13,989 nt of DNA from Verrucomicrobiaceae bacterium (GTDB lineage: Bacteria > Verrucomicrobiota > Verrucomicrobiae > Verrucomicrobiales > Akkermansiaceae). Where the stretch lies: assembly GCA_003820635.1 (NCBI GenBank), contig RPOS01000079.1, positions 1 through 13,989 of the forward strand. The letters run 5' to 3'. The translations under genes and the position numbers were made by a program. Every line of letters begins with the position of its first letter. The first letter of the stretch is position 1. This document shows positions 6,299-13,102 of this stretch, piece after piece. Under the pieces are notes generated by a model that was not told the DNA's origin, did not search any database, and saw only the letters and a program-made list of their open reading frames with translations.

Positions 6299-8512
6299 TC
6301 AGAAGCGGACTTGCAAGCCCGTTGACAGCATGTGGGCGTCAAAGCTGTTATTGCCGCCAAAGGTGCCGTCGTTGCTGTTGTAATAGCCGTAGCCGACGTT
6401 CCAGACCATGTTCGGGTTGATCCAGCGGTTGAGCCGGACGCTGAAGACGTGCTCTTCAAGATCCGTGCCGTAACCGACTGAACCGGGATTTCCATTCATG
6501 GTTCCAACCGTGGCGTAGGGAATGTCGTAGTTCTCGCAGTAGTAGAACGAGTAGCCAGCCGTGATGTCGGTCTTCTGGTCGAGAGCGTAGCCCACGGTCA
6601 GGTTGCCCATCAAGTAGTCGTTGTCCGAGTCCTCCATCCGCTGCGGAGCATATTTGTCAGCAGGAGTGTCGGTTTCCGACATCACGTAGCTCACCATGCC
6701 CTGGACATACATCTGGGCAAAGGGCAGCCAAGTAACGCTCTGGCTGATGATGTTGCTCTCGATATCGGCACTCTGAATGAGACCTAGGTCGTTGCCGAGA
6801 TTGTTGACGCCTCGGTTTTCGATCTCACTCTGCTGATAGTCGTATCGAGTGACGAAGGTCAAACTGGGAAGCGCACGCCAAGTCATCCGCAGGTTGAAGT
6901 CCGTGGTTTCGTTGTTGTGCTGGCTGATCTGGGCATCGTCATCCTGGAGGTCGAAGTCGAGATCCTGATCGTAGCTTCTGGAATACGCCTGTGCGGAGAA
7001 GCTGAGGCCACGCACTGGATACCAATTGGCTCCGATTGTGTATTTCTGAATGTCCAGATCGGAGTCTGTCCTGCGATGGGATTCCTCGACTCCGGTCCCA
7101 TTATGGAAGTCGGTAATTGTCTTGCGAAAGTAGTCGCCCTCGCTCTGGGTCCATTCGGCATTGGCATAGAGAAGCATATTCTCCAAGCCGTTGTAGCGGA
7201 ATTCCAGAGCTTCAGTGAATTCCTCCCATTGTTGACCACTGGAATCGCGCACCTCTTCAAGCCATCCATAATAGCCACTTGTGGAGCTTGGCCAGATGCC
7301 ATTAAGCGCGTTTTCGACTGCTTGGTCCGCTTGGGCACCAGGAATGTCGCCTCCTCCATCCCGAGCATTCACTCCGGCGAGGTGCCAGCCTTCGGAGTTC
7401 TGGTCCCAGAACTCCGCACGGATCGACGGGACAACCACAAAGTCGTCCACCGGATTCCACCAGAGGTTGGCGTTGAGCACATGGATCGTAGCTTGCGAAC
7501 CGCCTGAAAGTCCCCAAGAAGCATGATCGGCTCCGGTTTCGAGAAAACCTGTGGTGTTGTCCCGGGAAGGACGGTCTCCTCCGATATCCGTGTCCAAATT
7601 GGTGTAGGAATAACCAAAGCTGGCCAGCACCCGTTCGCCAAAGCGGCTTTCACTGGAAAGGTGGGCGTTGAACAAGTCCAAATCGTATTCAGAGCTATCC
7701 TTGACCGTGTTGCCGGAACCGGGATTGGTGGACGAAACACCGGAACCCATGGTGCGGGCGCCCTCGTTGCTGACGCTTTGATAGCGCAGGCCGAGGTCAA
7801 AATCGGTGTTGCCCAAGGTGTGCGCCACATCCAAAGAGAAGGTGTCTGTTTCCTCGTCGATTTGATTGAGCGAGGGTGCGATTTTATAGGACTGAGTGCC
7901 AGTGATTCCTGGATAAAGGTCCACAGTGCCTCCCCAAGAGGTGGAGTCCTTTTCGCCGTCGCGCCAGTCGTGGACGTATCTGAAGGTGATTTCCGGGAAA
8001 TCCTCCTTGCGCAGCCCGGCTTCAAACCAGACTTCGCCACGATCCAGATGGAGGTCGTCATCGACATCGAACCAACCGTTGGTGATCGGGACATATCCGC
8101 CCGATCCGTCATACCAAGTGCGGAACTGGTTGAAACCCACCTCCAAATAGCCAAGCCCTTCCTTGGAGGCATTGACAATGGCTTCGTAGTCCTCATTGCC
8201 GAACATGGCGTGGCCGTCAAATGTCCAAGTGATGTCGTTGGCCTCCTGTTCCCAGTGCATGTCACTGATGCCGCCGTAAAAGTCCCCATCCTGGCCGACG
8301 CGGCGCTGATAGGCGGCTTGATCTCCACCGGTGAAGGCTCCGCCGACAGTGAAATCCACCCAGTTGGCCGCGATTTCCGGTTCTTCCGCTGCGGGCGCAG
8401 GCTCCGTGGTGCCAGCCTGTGTCTGTGATGTCATCATGCCGATACTGGCGGCGCAACCGATCCGGATGGAGCTGATCAATCCGGTCATTCCTTTGAAATG
8501 CTTGCGTTTCAT
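6299..8512 (-). CDS. Outer-membrane beta-barrel porin of the MtrB/PioB/OmbB type (porin-cytochrome conduit)
   Basis: This is probably the barrel that sheathes the multiheme cytochrome in the outer membrane. The 737-residue precursor has a basic N-terminus and a signal-like segment (MKRKHFKGMTGLISSIRIGC, then AASIG). A short Pro/Glu/Ala-rich linker follows, then a long series of alternating hydrophobic/polar strands with acidic turns. It ends in LSTGLQVRF, with the terminal Phe expected for barrel insertion. Length is close to that of the MtrB and OmbB proteins. Apart from one cysteine in the signal region, I see only one cysteine (YYCENY, about residue 659), so the N-terminal CXXC of Shewanella MtrB is missing. 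It starts 20 bases after the octaheme gene, and that pairing is the main support for the role. A generic barrel of another function is the alternative if context is ignored. Confidence 0.82.
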   Translation of the reverse strand: MKRKHFKGMTGLISSIRIGCAASIGMMTSQTQAGTTEPAPAAEEPEIAANWVDFTVGGAFTGGDQAAYQRRVGQDGDFYGGISDMHWEQEANDITWTFDGHAMFGNEDYEAIVNASKEGLGYLEVGFNQFRTWYDGSGGYVPITNGWFDVDDDLHLDRGEVWFEAGLRKEDFPEITFRYVHDWRDGEKDSTSWGGTVDLYPGITGTQSYKIAPSLNQIDEETDTFSLDVAHTLGNTDFDLGLRYQSVSNEGARTMGSGVSSTNPGSGNTVKDSSEYDLDLFNAHLSSESRFGERVLASFGYSYTNLDTDIGGDRPSRDNTTGFLETGADHASWGLSGGSQATIHVLNANLWWNPVDDFVVVPSIRAEFWDQNSEGWHLAGVNARDGGGDIPGAQADQAVENALNGIWPSSTSGYYGWLEEVRDSSGQQWEEFTEALEFRYNGLENMLLYANAEWTQSEGDYFRKTITDFHNGTGVEESHRRTDSDLDIQKYTIGANWYPVRGLSFSAQAYSRSYDQDLDFDLQDDDAQISQHNNETTDFNLRMTWRALPSLTFVTRYDYQQSEIENRGVNNLGNDLGLIQSADIESNIISQSVTWLPFAQMYVQGMVSYVMSETDTPADKYAPQRMEDSDNDYLMGNLTVGYALDQKTDITAGYSFYYCENYDIPYATVGTMNGNPGSVGYGTDLEEHVFSVRLNRWINPNMVWNVGYGYYNSNDGTFGGNNSFDAHMLSTGLQVRF

Positions 8513-8532
8513 GGTGTGTGAGAAGGTTTGGG

Positions 8533-9366
8533 TTAGTTGCGAAGGTGGCTATTGACGTTGGAGCCGTGGACAGCCTCATGGCAGCCAGTGGACCAGCAGG
8601 TGCCTCCCATCAGTCGACTGGAGGTGTGTGCACCTCCACCGATCACGATGGAGTCGGTCGGGGCAGTGCCGAGTTGTTCCTGCATGTGGCACTTCAGGCA
8701 GAGGTTCGAATTGCGCTCGGTGAGCATCTTCTGGTTGGTCGAGCCGTGCGGGCTGTGACAGGTGACGCAGCCTTCGCGGGTGGCCTCATGCGGGAAGACG
8801 AACGGTCCGGCTTGAGCCGTGTGGCACTCGATGCAGGTTTCGTTGGCGCGTGCGAGCGATGTTCCACCACCCTTGTGAGCCGAGCCCTTGTGCGGATCGT
8901 GGCAGTCGGAGCAGGACATCTTGCCGTTGAGCACCTGGTGGGCGAAGGGCATGCTGAACTGTGCCTTGGTATCGAGGTGGCACTGGAAGCAGGTTTCCGG
9001 GGACTTGTCCGGATTGACGATGGTGCCCGCGCCGCCGCCGGCTTCGACGTGCTTGCTGCCGGGGCCGTGGCAGGACTCGCAGCCCATGTCCACGGCGTTC
9101 TTGCCCTTGGCCTGGAGCTTGGCGTGGTCGGCGGTCTTGAAGTCGCGGACGACTTCCTCGTGGCACTGGGCGCATTCTTCAGAACCGACGAACTCGGCAC
9201 CGGGGATGCTGGGCGGGGCCATCATGGTGCGGCCGGTGGTGGCGCAGGAAATCAGGATCAGGGCCGCGGAAGCGCCCGCTCCTCCAATCCACAACAGGTT
9301 TCCTTGAGATTGGCGGATCCAGCGGCTGACTGCCGTGGCGGCGGGTAGTTTCCAAGTGGTTTTCAT
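8533..9366 (-). CDS. Octaheme c-type cytochrome lipoprotein, MtrA/DmsE/OmaB-like
   Basis: This is the likely heme wire of an outer-membrane porin-cytochrome complex, facing the periplasm and inserting into the barrel encoded next. The 277 residues begin with a basic stretch and a hydrophobic segment ending in a lipobox (ALILISC, Cys41). Seven canonical heme sites follow: CAQCH 65, CESCH 96, CFQCH 126, CSDCH 152, CIECH 178, CVTCH 200 and CLKCH 223. A last site, CWSTGCH at 257, has four residues between the cysteines. The end of the protein (CHEAVHGSN) is typical of the DmsE/MtrA family. MtrA has ten hemes; eight matches the Geobacter OmaB/OmaC proteins as I know them. It is the first gene of the operon, with a promoter-like element about 55 bases upstream. 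Whether it is truly lipid-anchored is predicted only from the motif. Confidence 0.9.
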   Translation of the reverse strand: MKTTWKLPAATAVSRWIRQSQGNLLWIGGAGASAALILISCATTGRTMMAPPSIPGAEFVGSEECAQCHEEVVRDFKTADHAKLQAKGKNAVDMGCESCHGPGSKHVEAGGGAGTIVNPDKSPETCFQCHLDTKAQFSMPFAHQVLNGKMSCSDCHDPHKGSAHKGGGTSLARANETCIECHTAQAGPFVFPHEATREGCVTCHSPHGSTNQKMLTERNSNLCLKCHMQEQLGTAPTDSIVIGGGAHTSSRLMGGTCWSTGCHEAVHGSNVNSHLRN

Positions 9367-9681
9367 GGAGTGGTTTTTTGGTGGTTTGGAATGGAGAGCT
9401 CTATCAGAATTCAGTTGTTAGCGTTTACGGAAAAATCACGTGCTTTGTCAATCCATGAGCTCCGCATATTTTGCGGCAGCGAATCTGTTGGGAACAGGTT
9501 GGCGATGTCTCTGCCAGCACCCGGAATGGGAGCGGTGGTCGTTCAACTGATAGACCGGAACTCATGACTTGCCGGGAGGCTGGCAGAATCAATCCAGCGA
9601 GCTACGCATATCCTCTCACAGTCTGCGCTTATTCCGTTGCCTATCCATTGATGGCGATGGCGTAAGGAAAATCTCCGGCGC
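9367..9681. other. Intergenic region between the C39-like peptidase and the octaheme cytochrome
   Basis: About 315 bases with no supportable gene. It holds the probable promoter of the cytochrome operon (9422-9451), the dyad at 9462-9476 and a second short dyad, CTGTT-GGG-AACAG (9486-9498). The stretch from about 9500 to 9681, downstream of the peptidase stop, contains no T-tailed hairpin that I would call an intrinsic terminator. I see nothing else in it. Confidence 0.5.
9422..9451 (-). promoter_or_regulatory. Probable sigma-70-type promoter of the porin-cytochrome operon
   Basis: On the minus strand a perfect -35 hexamer TTGACA (9451-9446) is followed after 18 bases by TAAACG (9427-9422), a weak -10. 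Transcription would start near 9415, leaving a leader of about 50 bases before the octaheme start at 9366. A 15-base dyad, CCGCA-TATTT-TGCGG (9462-9476), lies immediately upstream of the -35 and could bind a regulator. Confidence 0.45.
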
Positions 9682-10476
9682 TCACCACCTGCCGATGGCG
9701 GCGGCGGGAATGACATCGGTTTCCTCGCCGCGGCGCACCAGTTTCGCACCGACGGAAGTCTGCGGGAAATGGACTTCGAGACAGGATGGAAGGCCCGCGG
9801 CGTCCGGCAGGATGGCTTGCCCGGAAATCCGGATTTCCCCCTCGCAGTGGCGGCCGCCCCAGGGGTCGATGTAGCGGACGGGAAACGAGCGGGCATGCTT
9901 TTCCAAGCGCCGGGGAACGGCTGTTAGAGTGACGAAATGGGCGTCGATGGTGGTCCACTGCGCGTCATGGCCGCGCTCCGAGCGCAGCGCGAGGCGGCGG
10001 ATGCTGAGAATGGGCGGGAGGCCCTTGGCCAGCGAGGTCTGCAGCCGTTGGTGGGTGCGCCGCAGGAGTTTTTCCGGTGTTTCGCGAGGCTTGAGAAACA
10101 ACATTTCCTCGCTGATCTGCGGAAGATGATGCCCCATGGTCATTTCGTTGGCCATGTCCCTGAGGTCCGCCACGCCCACGCCGCGGCGGCTCCAGCGCGG
10201 GCGGCCGGGGAGGTGTTTGGACGGCCGCATGCCGATCTCGCGGATGATGGTGAAGATGCGCTCGCTGTCGTTCTTTCCGGTGACGGCGTCCGAGGCGCGC
10301 TGCCAGTCCTCGTTGCCGAAACGGAAGGCATTGAGCAGGGCGGCGGGGCCGCAGGCATTGCCGGCGACGGCAAGCTGGTTCACGGGGGCCGCCGCCATGT
10401 TCGGAGCCTCGCGCAGCGGCGGTGCGGCGGTGAGCGGTGCGGTGGAGAGCAGCGTGAGGAGCAGACCAAGCCGCAT
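9682..10476 (-). CDS. Secreted C39-like cysteine peptidase
   Basis: Probably an exported cysteine peptidase or a relative with the papain-like C39 fold. The chosen ATG gives a 264-residue protein with a signal peptide (MRLGLLLTLLSTAPLTAAPP). The candidate catalytic residues are in family order: Cys42 in GNACGPAALLNAF, His180 in DAHFVTLTAV and Asp204 in RYIDPWGG. The frame stays open another 243 bases upstream, but that extension runs through the REPIN-like repeat and gives low-complexity residues such as AGRMPAP, so it is not used. The start codon lies inside a GCATGCATGCATGC run. The gene is downstream of, and on the same strand as, the S8 peptidase, with the repeat between them. The substrate cannot be told; it could also be an inactive member. 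Confidence 0.8.
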   Translation of the reverse strand: MRLGLLLTLLSTAPLTAAPPLREAPNMAAAPVNQLAVAGNACGPAALLNAFRFGNEDWQRASDAVTGKNDSERIFTIIREIGMRPSKHLPGRPRWSRRGVGVADLRDMANEMTMGHHLPQISEEMLFLKPRETPEKLLRRTHQRLQTSLAKGLPPILSIRRLALRSERGHDAQWTTIDAHFVTLTAVPRRLEKHARSFPVRYIDPWGGRHCEGEIRISGQAILPDAAGLPSCLEVHFPQTSVGAKLVRRGEETDVIPAAAIGRW

Positions 10477-10505
10477 GCATGCATGCACAGTGGATGCCGG
10501 GTAAT

Positions 10506-10637
10506 GTGGCGCGGGCATCCTGCCCGCCGCCTCTGAAAAAGAATGAAAAAACGCCCTGCCTGCCCGGCACGCGTTGGTGAAATTTTCCCTGCTTGAATTT
10601 GGTTTGGAATTGGCGGCGGGCAGGATGCCCGCGCCAC
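10506..10637. repeat. REPIN-like element: two inverted REP palindromes
   Basis: Perfect 26-base inverted arms at 10506-10531 and 10612-10637 enclose an 80-base, partly A/T-rich core. Each arm begins (from the outside) with GTGG and contains a hairpin GCGGGCA-TCC-TGCCCGC with a 7-base-pair stem. A GTRG tetranucleotide followed by a hairpin, in inverted pairs, is the known design of REP/REPIN sequences mobilised by REP-associated tyrosine transposases (RAYTs). The element fills nearly the whole gap between the S8 peptidase stop (10661) and the C39-like peptidase start (10476). No transposase is encoded in the window. Confidence 0.85.
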
Positions 10638-10660
10638 GGTTCGCAACCGCATGGTGGCGA

Positions 10661-12277
10661 CTACGGAGAACCGGCAGGCGCATAGGTTTCGATCCGTTGG
10701 TCGTTGGAGGGCTTCGCATCGGTCACGCCGCCGCTGAGCGAAACGCGGGAGTCCACGACAAGCTCGCCGGACCCGGCCACGGGCGGGCGGGTGATCGGGA
10801 CAAGGACGGTGGTCACGGCATTGGGTGCGAGCGTGGTGATGTTGTGGCTGGTTTGAGTGCCGCCGGTGGAAATCTGCACGGCGGTGTTGACGAGCGGTTC
10901 CGTGCCGCGGTTCTGGACGAGGATTTCCACCTGCCCATAGGGATTTCCGGCATCGGGAGCGAGGATCCGCTGGGACGCGACGGCGGCGTCGTAAATGCCG
11001 GGCGTGCCTGCCTCCAGCACGCGGCCGATGTCGGGCGTGCCCGCGCCTGATTGCGCGTCCCAGCCAGCCGCGCCGGTGTCGTTGAGATAGGTGGCCACAA
11101 GTTGCCATGCCTGCCAGGGTGTTAGATTGCCGGCCTCCGTCATGACCGCCGCCACCGCGCCGACCACGATGGGCGTGCTGAACGACGTGCCGGTGAAAGC
11201 AGCGGCTTGCCCGCCGGGCTGCGCCGCGTTCACCGCGTAGCCGGGGGCGGAAACCGCGATCTCACTGCCGCTGTTGGAGAAATCCAGGTGGTCGCCGCCC
11301 GCATCCACCGCGCCCACGGCAATAACGCCCTCGTAGGCCGCCGGGTAATAGACCTGATCGACGCCGTTGTTTCCGGCTGCGGCAAAAATCAACGCGCCCC
11401 TCTCCTGAGCATAGGCGATGGCATTTCTCAGCAATGCGCTCTCTCCGAAGCTCCCCATGGAAATGTTGATCAACCGCGCGCCGGAATCCACCGCGGCGAT
11501 GATGCCCTCGGCGAGCAGGAAACTATCCGATTGCCCGAGGTCGTTGGCCACGCGGACGGAGAGGATTTCCGCGCCGGGAGCCACCCCCGGAGTGAGCGCG
11601 CCACTGCCGATGATGAGCGAGGCCACCGCCGTGCCGTGACCATTGAGCGCTGAGGGATCGCCCGAGAAATCCACCAGATTGATCGCCCGGATGATGGACT
11701 GGAATGCAGGATGCGAGGCCACGCCGGTATCGAGAATGGCGATGCGGACGCCGGTTCCCCAAGCCGAGTTGTCTCCGGAAATGCCCAGCCACTCCAGCAG
11801 CCTGTTTCCCAAGGCCACTGCCCCGGGCTGCACGCTGCCATCGGGCAGCGGTGGCGTGTTGACCGGGAAAATGAACGAAAGCTCCTCGCCGCCATCGAAC
11901 AGGGCCGCCAGATCCGCGTAGTCGGAAAACCCGACGCGCAGGGCGTTGAGCGCATCGAGCCTGCCTAGCACCCTTATCCCCTGCCCAGCCCGCTCGAGAA
12001 AGCGTGAGAGTGCCGCCTGATCCTTGAAAACCAGCACTCGCTCTCCCTCCAAGGCACCGAGCATCCGCGCCTCCTCATCCACCGCCCTCGCGGGAGCCCG
12101 ATCTTCCCGGCGGAATCTGGGCGCTGGCTCATCCGCCACCGGCCTGCCACGCGGCGTGACGACCGGAGCCGGCTTTTCCCGCACGGATTTCTCCGGCACG
12201 GCGGTGCCCGCAAGCCAATACCCGAGCATCGCGACCAACGCGAAAACCAGGATCCATGCCCAATTGCGAACCTTCAT
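10661..12277 (-). CDS. Subtilisin-like S8 family serine peptidase, membrane-anchored or exported
   Basis: A subtilase acting outside the cytoplasm. The 538-residue protein has an N-terminal hydrophobic segment (about residues 6-26) as signal or anchor, then a Pro/Arg-rich linker. A region at about 78-145 may be a propeptide. The catalytic domain spans about 165-425. The triad is complete: Asp183 in RIAILDTGV, His214 in NGHGTAVAS and Ser365 in FTGTSFSTP, with the oxyanion Asn303 in AAAGNNG. Residues about 440-530 form a beta-rich tail resembling a CARDB-type domain (QVEILVQNRGTEPLVNTAV). The ATG at 12277 is chosen because it opens the hydrophobic segment. The same frame remains open to 13813, but that part is antisense to the DUF3592-like gene and rpsA. 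The next gene downstream is the C39-like peptidase. The substrate is unknown. Confidence 0.93.
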   Translation of the reverse strand: MKVRNWAWILVFALVAMLGYWLAGTAVPEKSVREKPAPVVTPRGRPVADEPAPRFRREDRAPARAVDEEARMLGALEGERVLVFKDQAALSRFLERAGQGIRVLGRLDALNALRVGFSDYADLAALFDGGEELSFIFPVNTPPLPDGSVQPGAVALGNRLLEWLGISGDNSAWGTGVRIAILDTGVASHPAFQSIIRAINLVDFSGDPSALNGHGTAVASLIIGSGALTPGVAPGAEILSVRVANDLGQSDSFLLAEGIIAAVDSGARLINISMGSFGESALLRNAIAYAQERGALIFAAAGNNGVDQVYYPAAYEGVIAVGAVDAGGDHLDFSNSGSEIAVSAPGYAVNAAQPGGQAAAFTGTSFSTPIVVGAVAAVMTEAGNLTPWQAWQLVATYLNDTGAAGWDAQSGAGTPDIGRVLEAGTPGIYDAAVASQRILAPDAGNPYGQVEILVQNRGTEPLVNTAVQISTGGTQTSHNITTLAPNAVTTVLVPITRPPVAGSGELVVDSRVSLSGGVTDAKPSNDQRIETYAPAGSP

Positions 12278-12331
12278 GCCGGGCAATGAAGCCCATAAAC
12301 CACGTCCCAACCACCAAAATCGTGGTTTGCC

Positions 12332-12904
12332 ATGGCCTCCGGCATCGCTCATTGGTCCCGCGCCATGACATCCACGCCGCCATCGCCCGCTGCCTGCCGG
12401 AATCCGCCGCCATCGCGCGGCGGCCGGTGGTTTCTTGTCGGCATCGGGCTTGCCACGGCAATGATCGGCGCGCTGTTTGTCTGGCTGATGGCGCGCAGCT
12501 ACCTCCGCGCACGGGAAATGCATGCCTGGCCGGAGGTCGAATGCGTGATTCTCAGCAGCCACATCGAAGAACGCGTTCACGATCCCCAGTCGCCGCGCGA
12601 ATACCGGGTGAATGTGCAGTTTGGCTACGAGTGGCAGGGCGAGCCCCGCACCGGTGATCGCCTCACCCTGCGCGGTAACCCATGGACCTCCAAACGCAAC
12701 CTCGCGGACAAGCGCGCCGCCGAATACCCGCCCGGCAAAACGACCACTTGCCGGGTGCATCCGCAGCAAGCGGACTTCGCCGTGCTCAAGCCGGACTCGC
12801 TCGCCCCCGGCTACTCGATCTGGTTTCCCTCGCTCTTCGTCATCGGCGGGCTCGGCATGGCCGTGCGGGCCCTCGGACGGGCGGATTCCACGGAAAAGAA
12901 GTGA
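12332..12904 (+). CDS. DUF3592-like membrane protein
   Basis: A small membrane protein of unknown function. The protein is 190 residues from the first ATG, or 179 from an in-frame ATG at 12365, which I cannot rule out and which gives the more natural N-terminus. It has a membrane helix at about residues 33-54 (FLVGIGLATAMIGALFVWLM). An extracytoplasmic domain follows, with the DUF3592 pattern: W-E-V at the start of the first strand (AWPEVECVILSS), a YRVNVQFGYEW strand, then YPPGKTTTCRVHPQQADFAVL. A second membrane helix lies near 163-182. It is divergent from the S8 peptidase, with 54 bases between starts, and ends 198 bases before rpsA. No function can be inferred from its neighbours. Confidence 0.75.
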   Translation: MASGIAHWSRAMTSTPPSPAACRNPPPSRGGRWFLVGIGLATAMIGALFVWLMARSYLRAREMHAWPEVECVILSSHIEERVHDPQSPREYRVNVQFGYEWQGEPRTGDRLTLRGNPWTSKRNLADKRAAEYPPGKTTTCRVHPQQADFAVLKPDSLAPGYSIWFPSLFVIGGLGMAVRALGRADSTEKK

Positions 12905-12954
12905 TCCGAAGGCTTCAAGGCACGAATTCCGCGCAAAAAATCCTGCCTTTGGCC

Positions 12955-12982
12955 TTGCCACGGGGGGCCCGGCACCTAGTCT
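12955..12982 (+). promoter_or_regulatory. Possible rpsA promoter
   Basis: TTGCCA (12955-12960) and TAGTCT (12977-12982) are spaced by 16 bases and lie about 120 bases before the rpsA start. Both hexamers are imperfect and the region is GC-rich, so this is tentative. The resulting leader of about 110 bases would contain two mutually exclusive short stems: 13019-13024 with 13046-13051, or 13025-13029 with 13049-13053. Confidence 0.3.
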
Positions 12983-13102
12983 CGCCCTCCGTTTTTCTTT
13001 CTCCCGCAGGCGGTTGGAGCCCCGGTGCCTGTGGGAATTCCTTTTCGGGGCACTGTCGGAAGGAAAACGAACCCCTAACCTAACCCCAAACCAAAACACA
13101 CC

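Noticed and set aside
7523..8428. Plus-strand open frame of 301 codons opposite the porin
   Set aside because: It is a shadow of the barrel gene, with no recognisable domain or leader of its own. The minus-strand frame has a signal segment and a C-terminal Phe.
8518..9348. Plus-strand open frame of 276 codons opposite the octaheme gene
   Set aside because: It is antisense to eight regularly spaced heme motifs; the Ala/Gly/Val-rich translation is a by-product of that sequence.
10531..10611. Small insertion sequence or MITE with a coding remnant between the REP arms
   Set aside because: The 80-base core encodes nothing recognisable and I see no target-site duplication outside the arms. The paired REP design explains it better.
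10477..10719. Upstream extension of the C39-like peptidase to 345 residues
   Set aside because: It would translate through the REPIN-like repeat and overlap the S8 peptidase end. The inner ATG gives a proper signal peptide.
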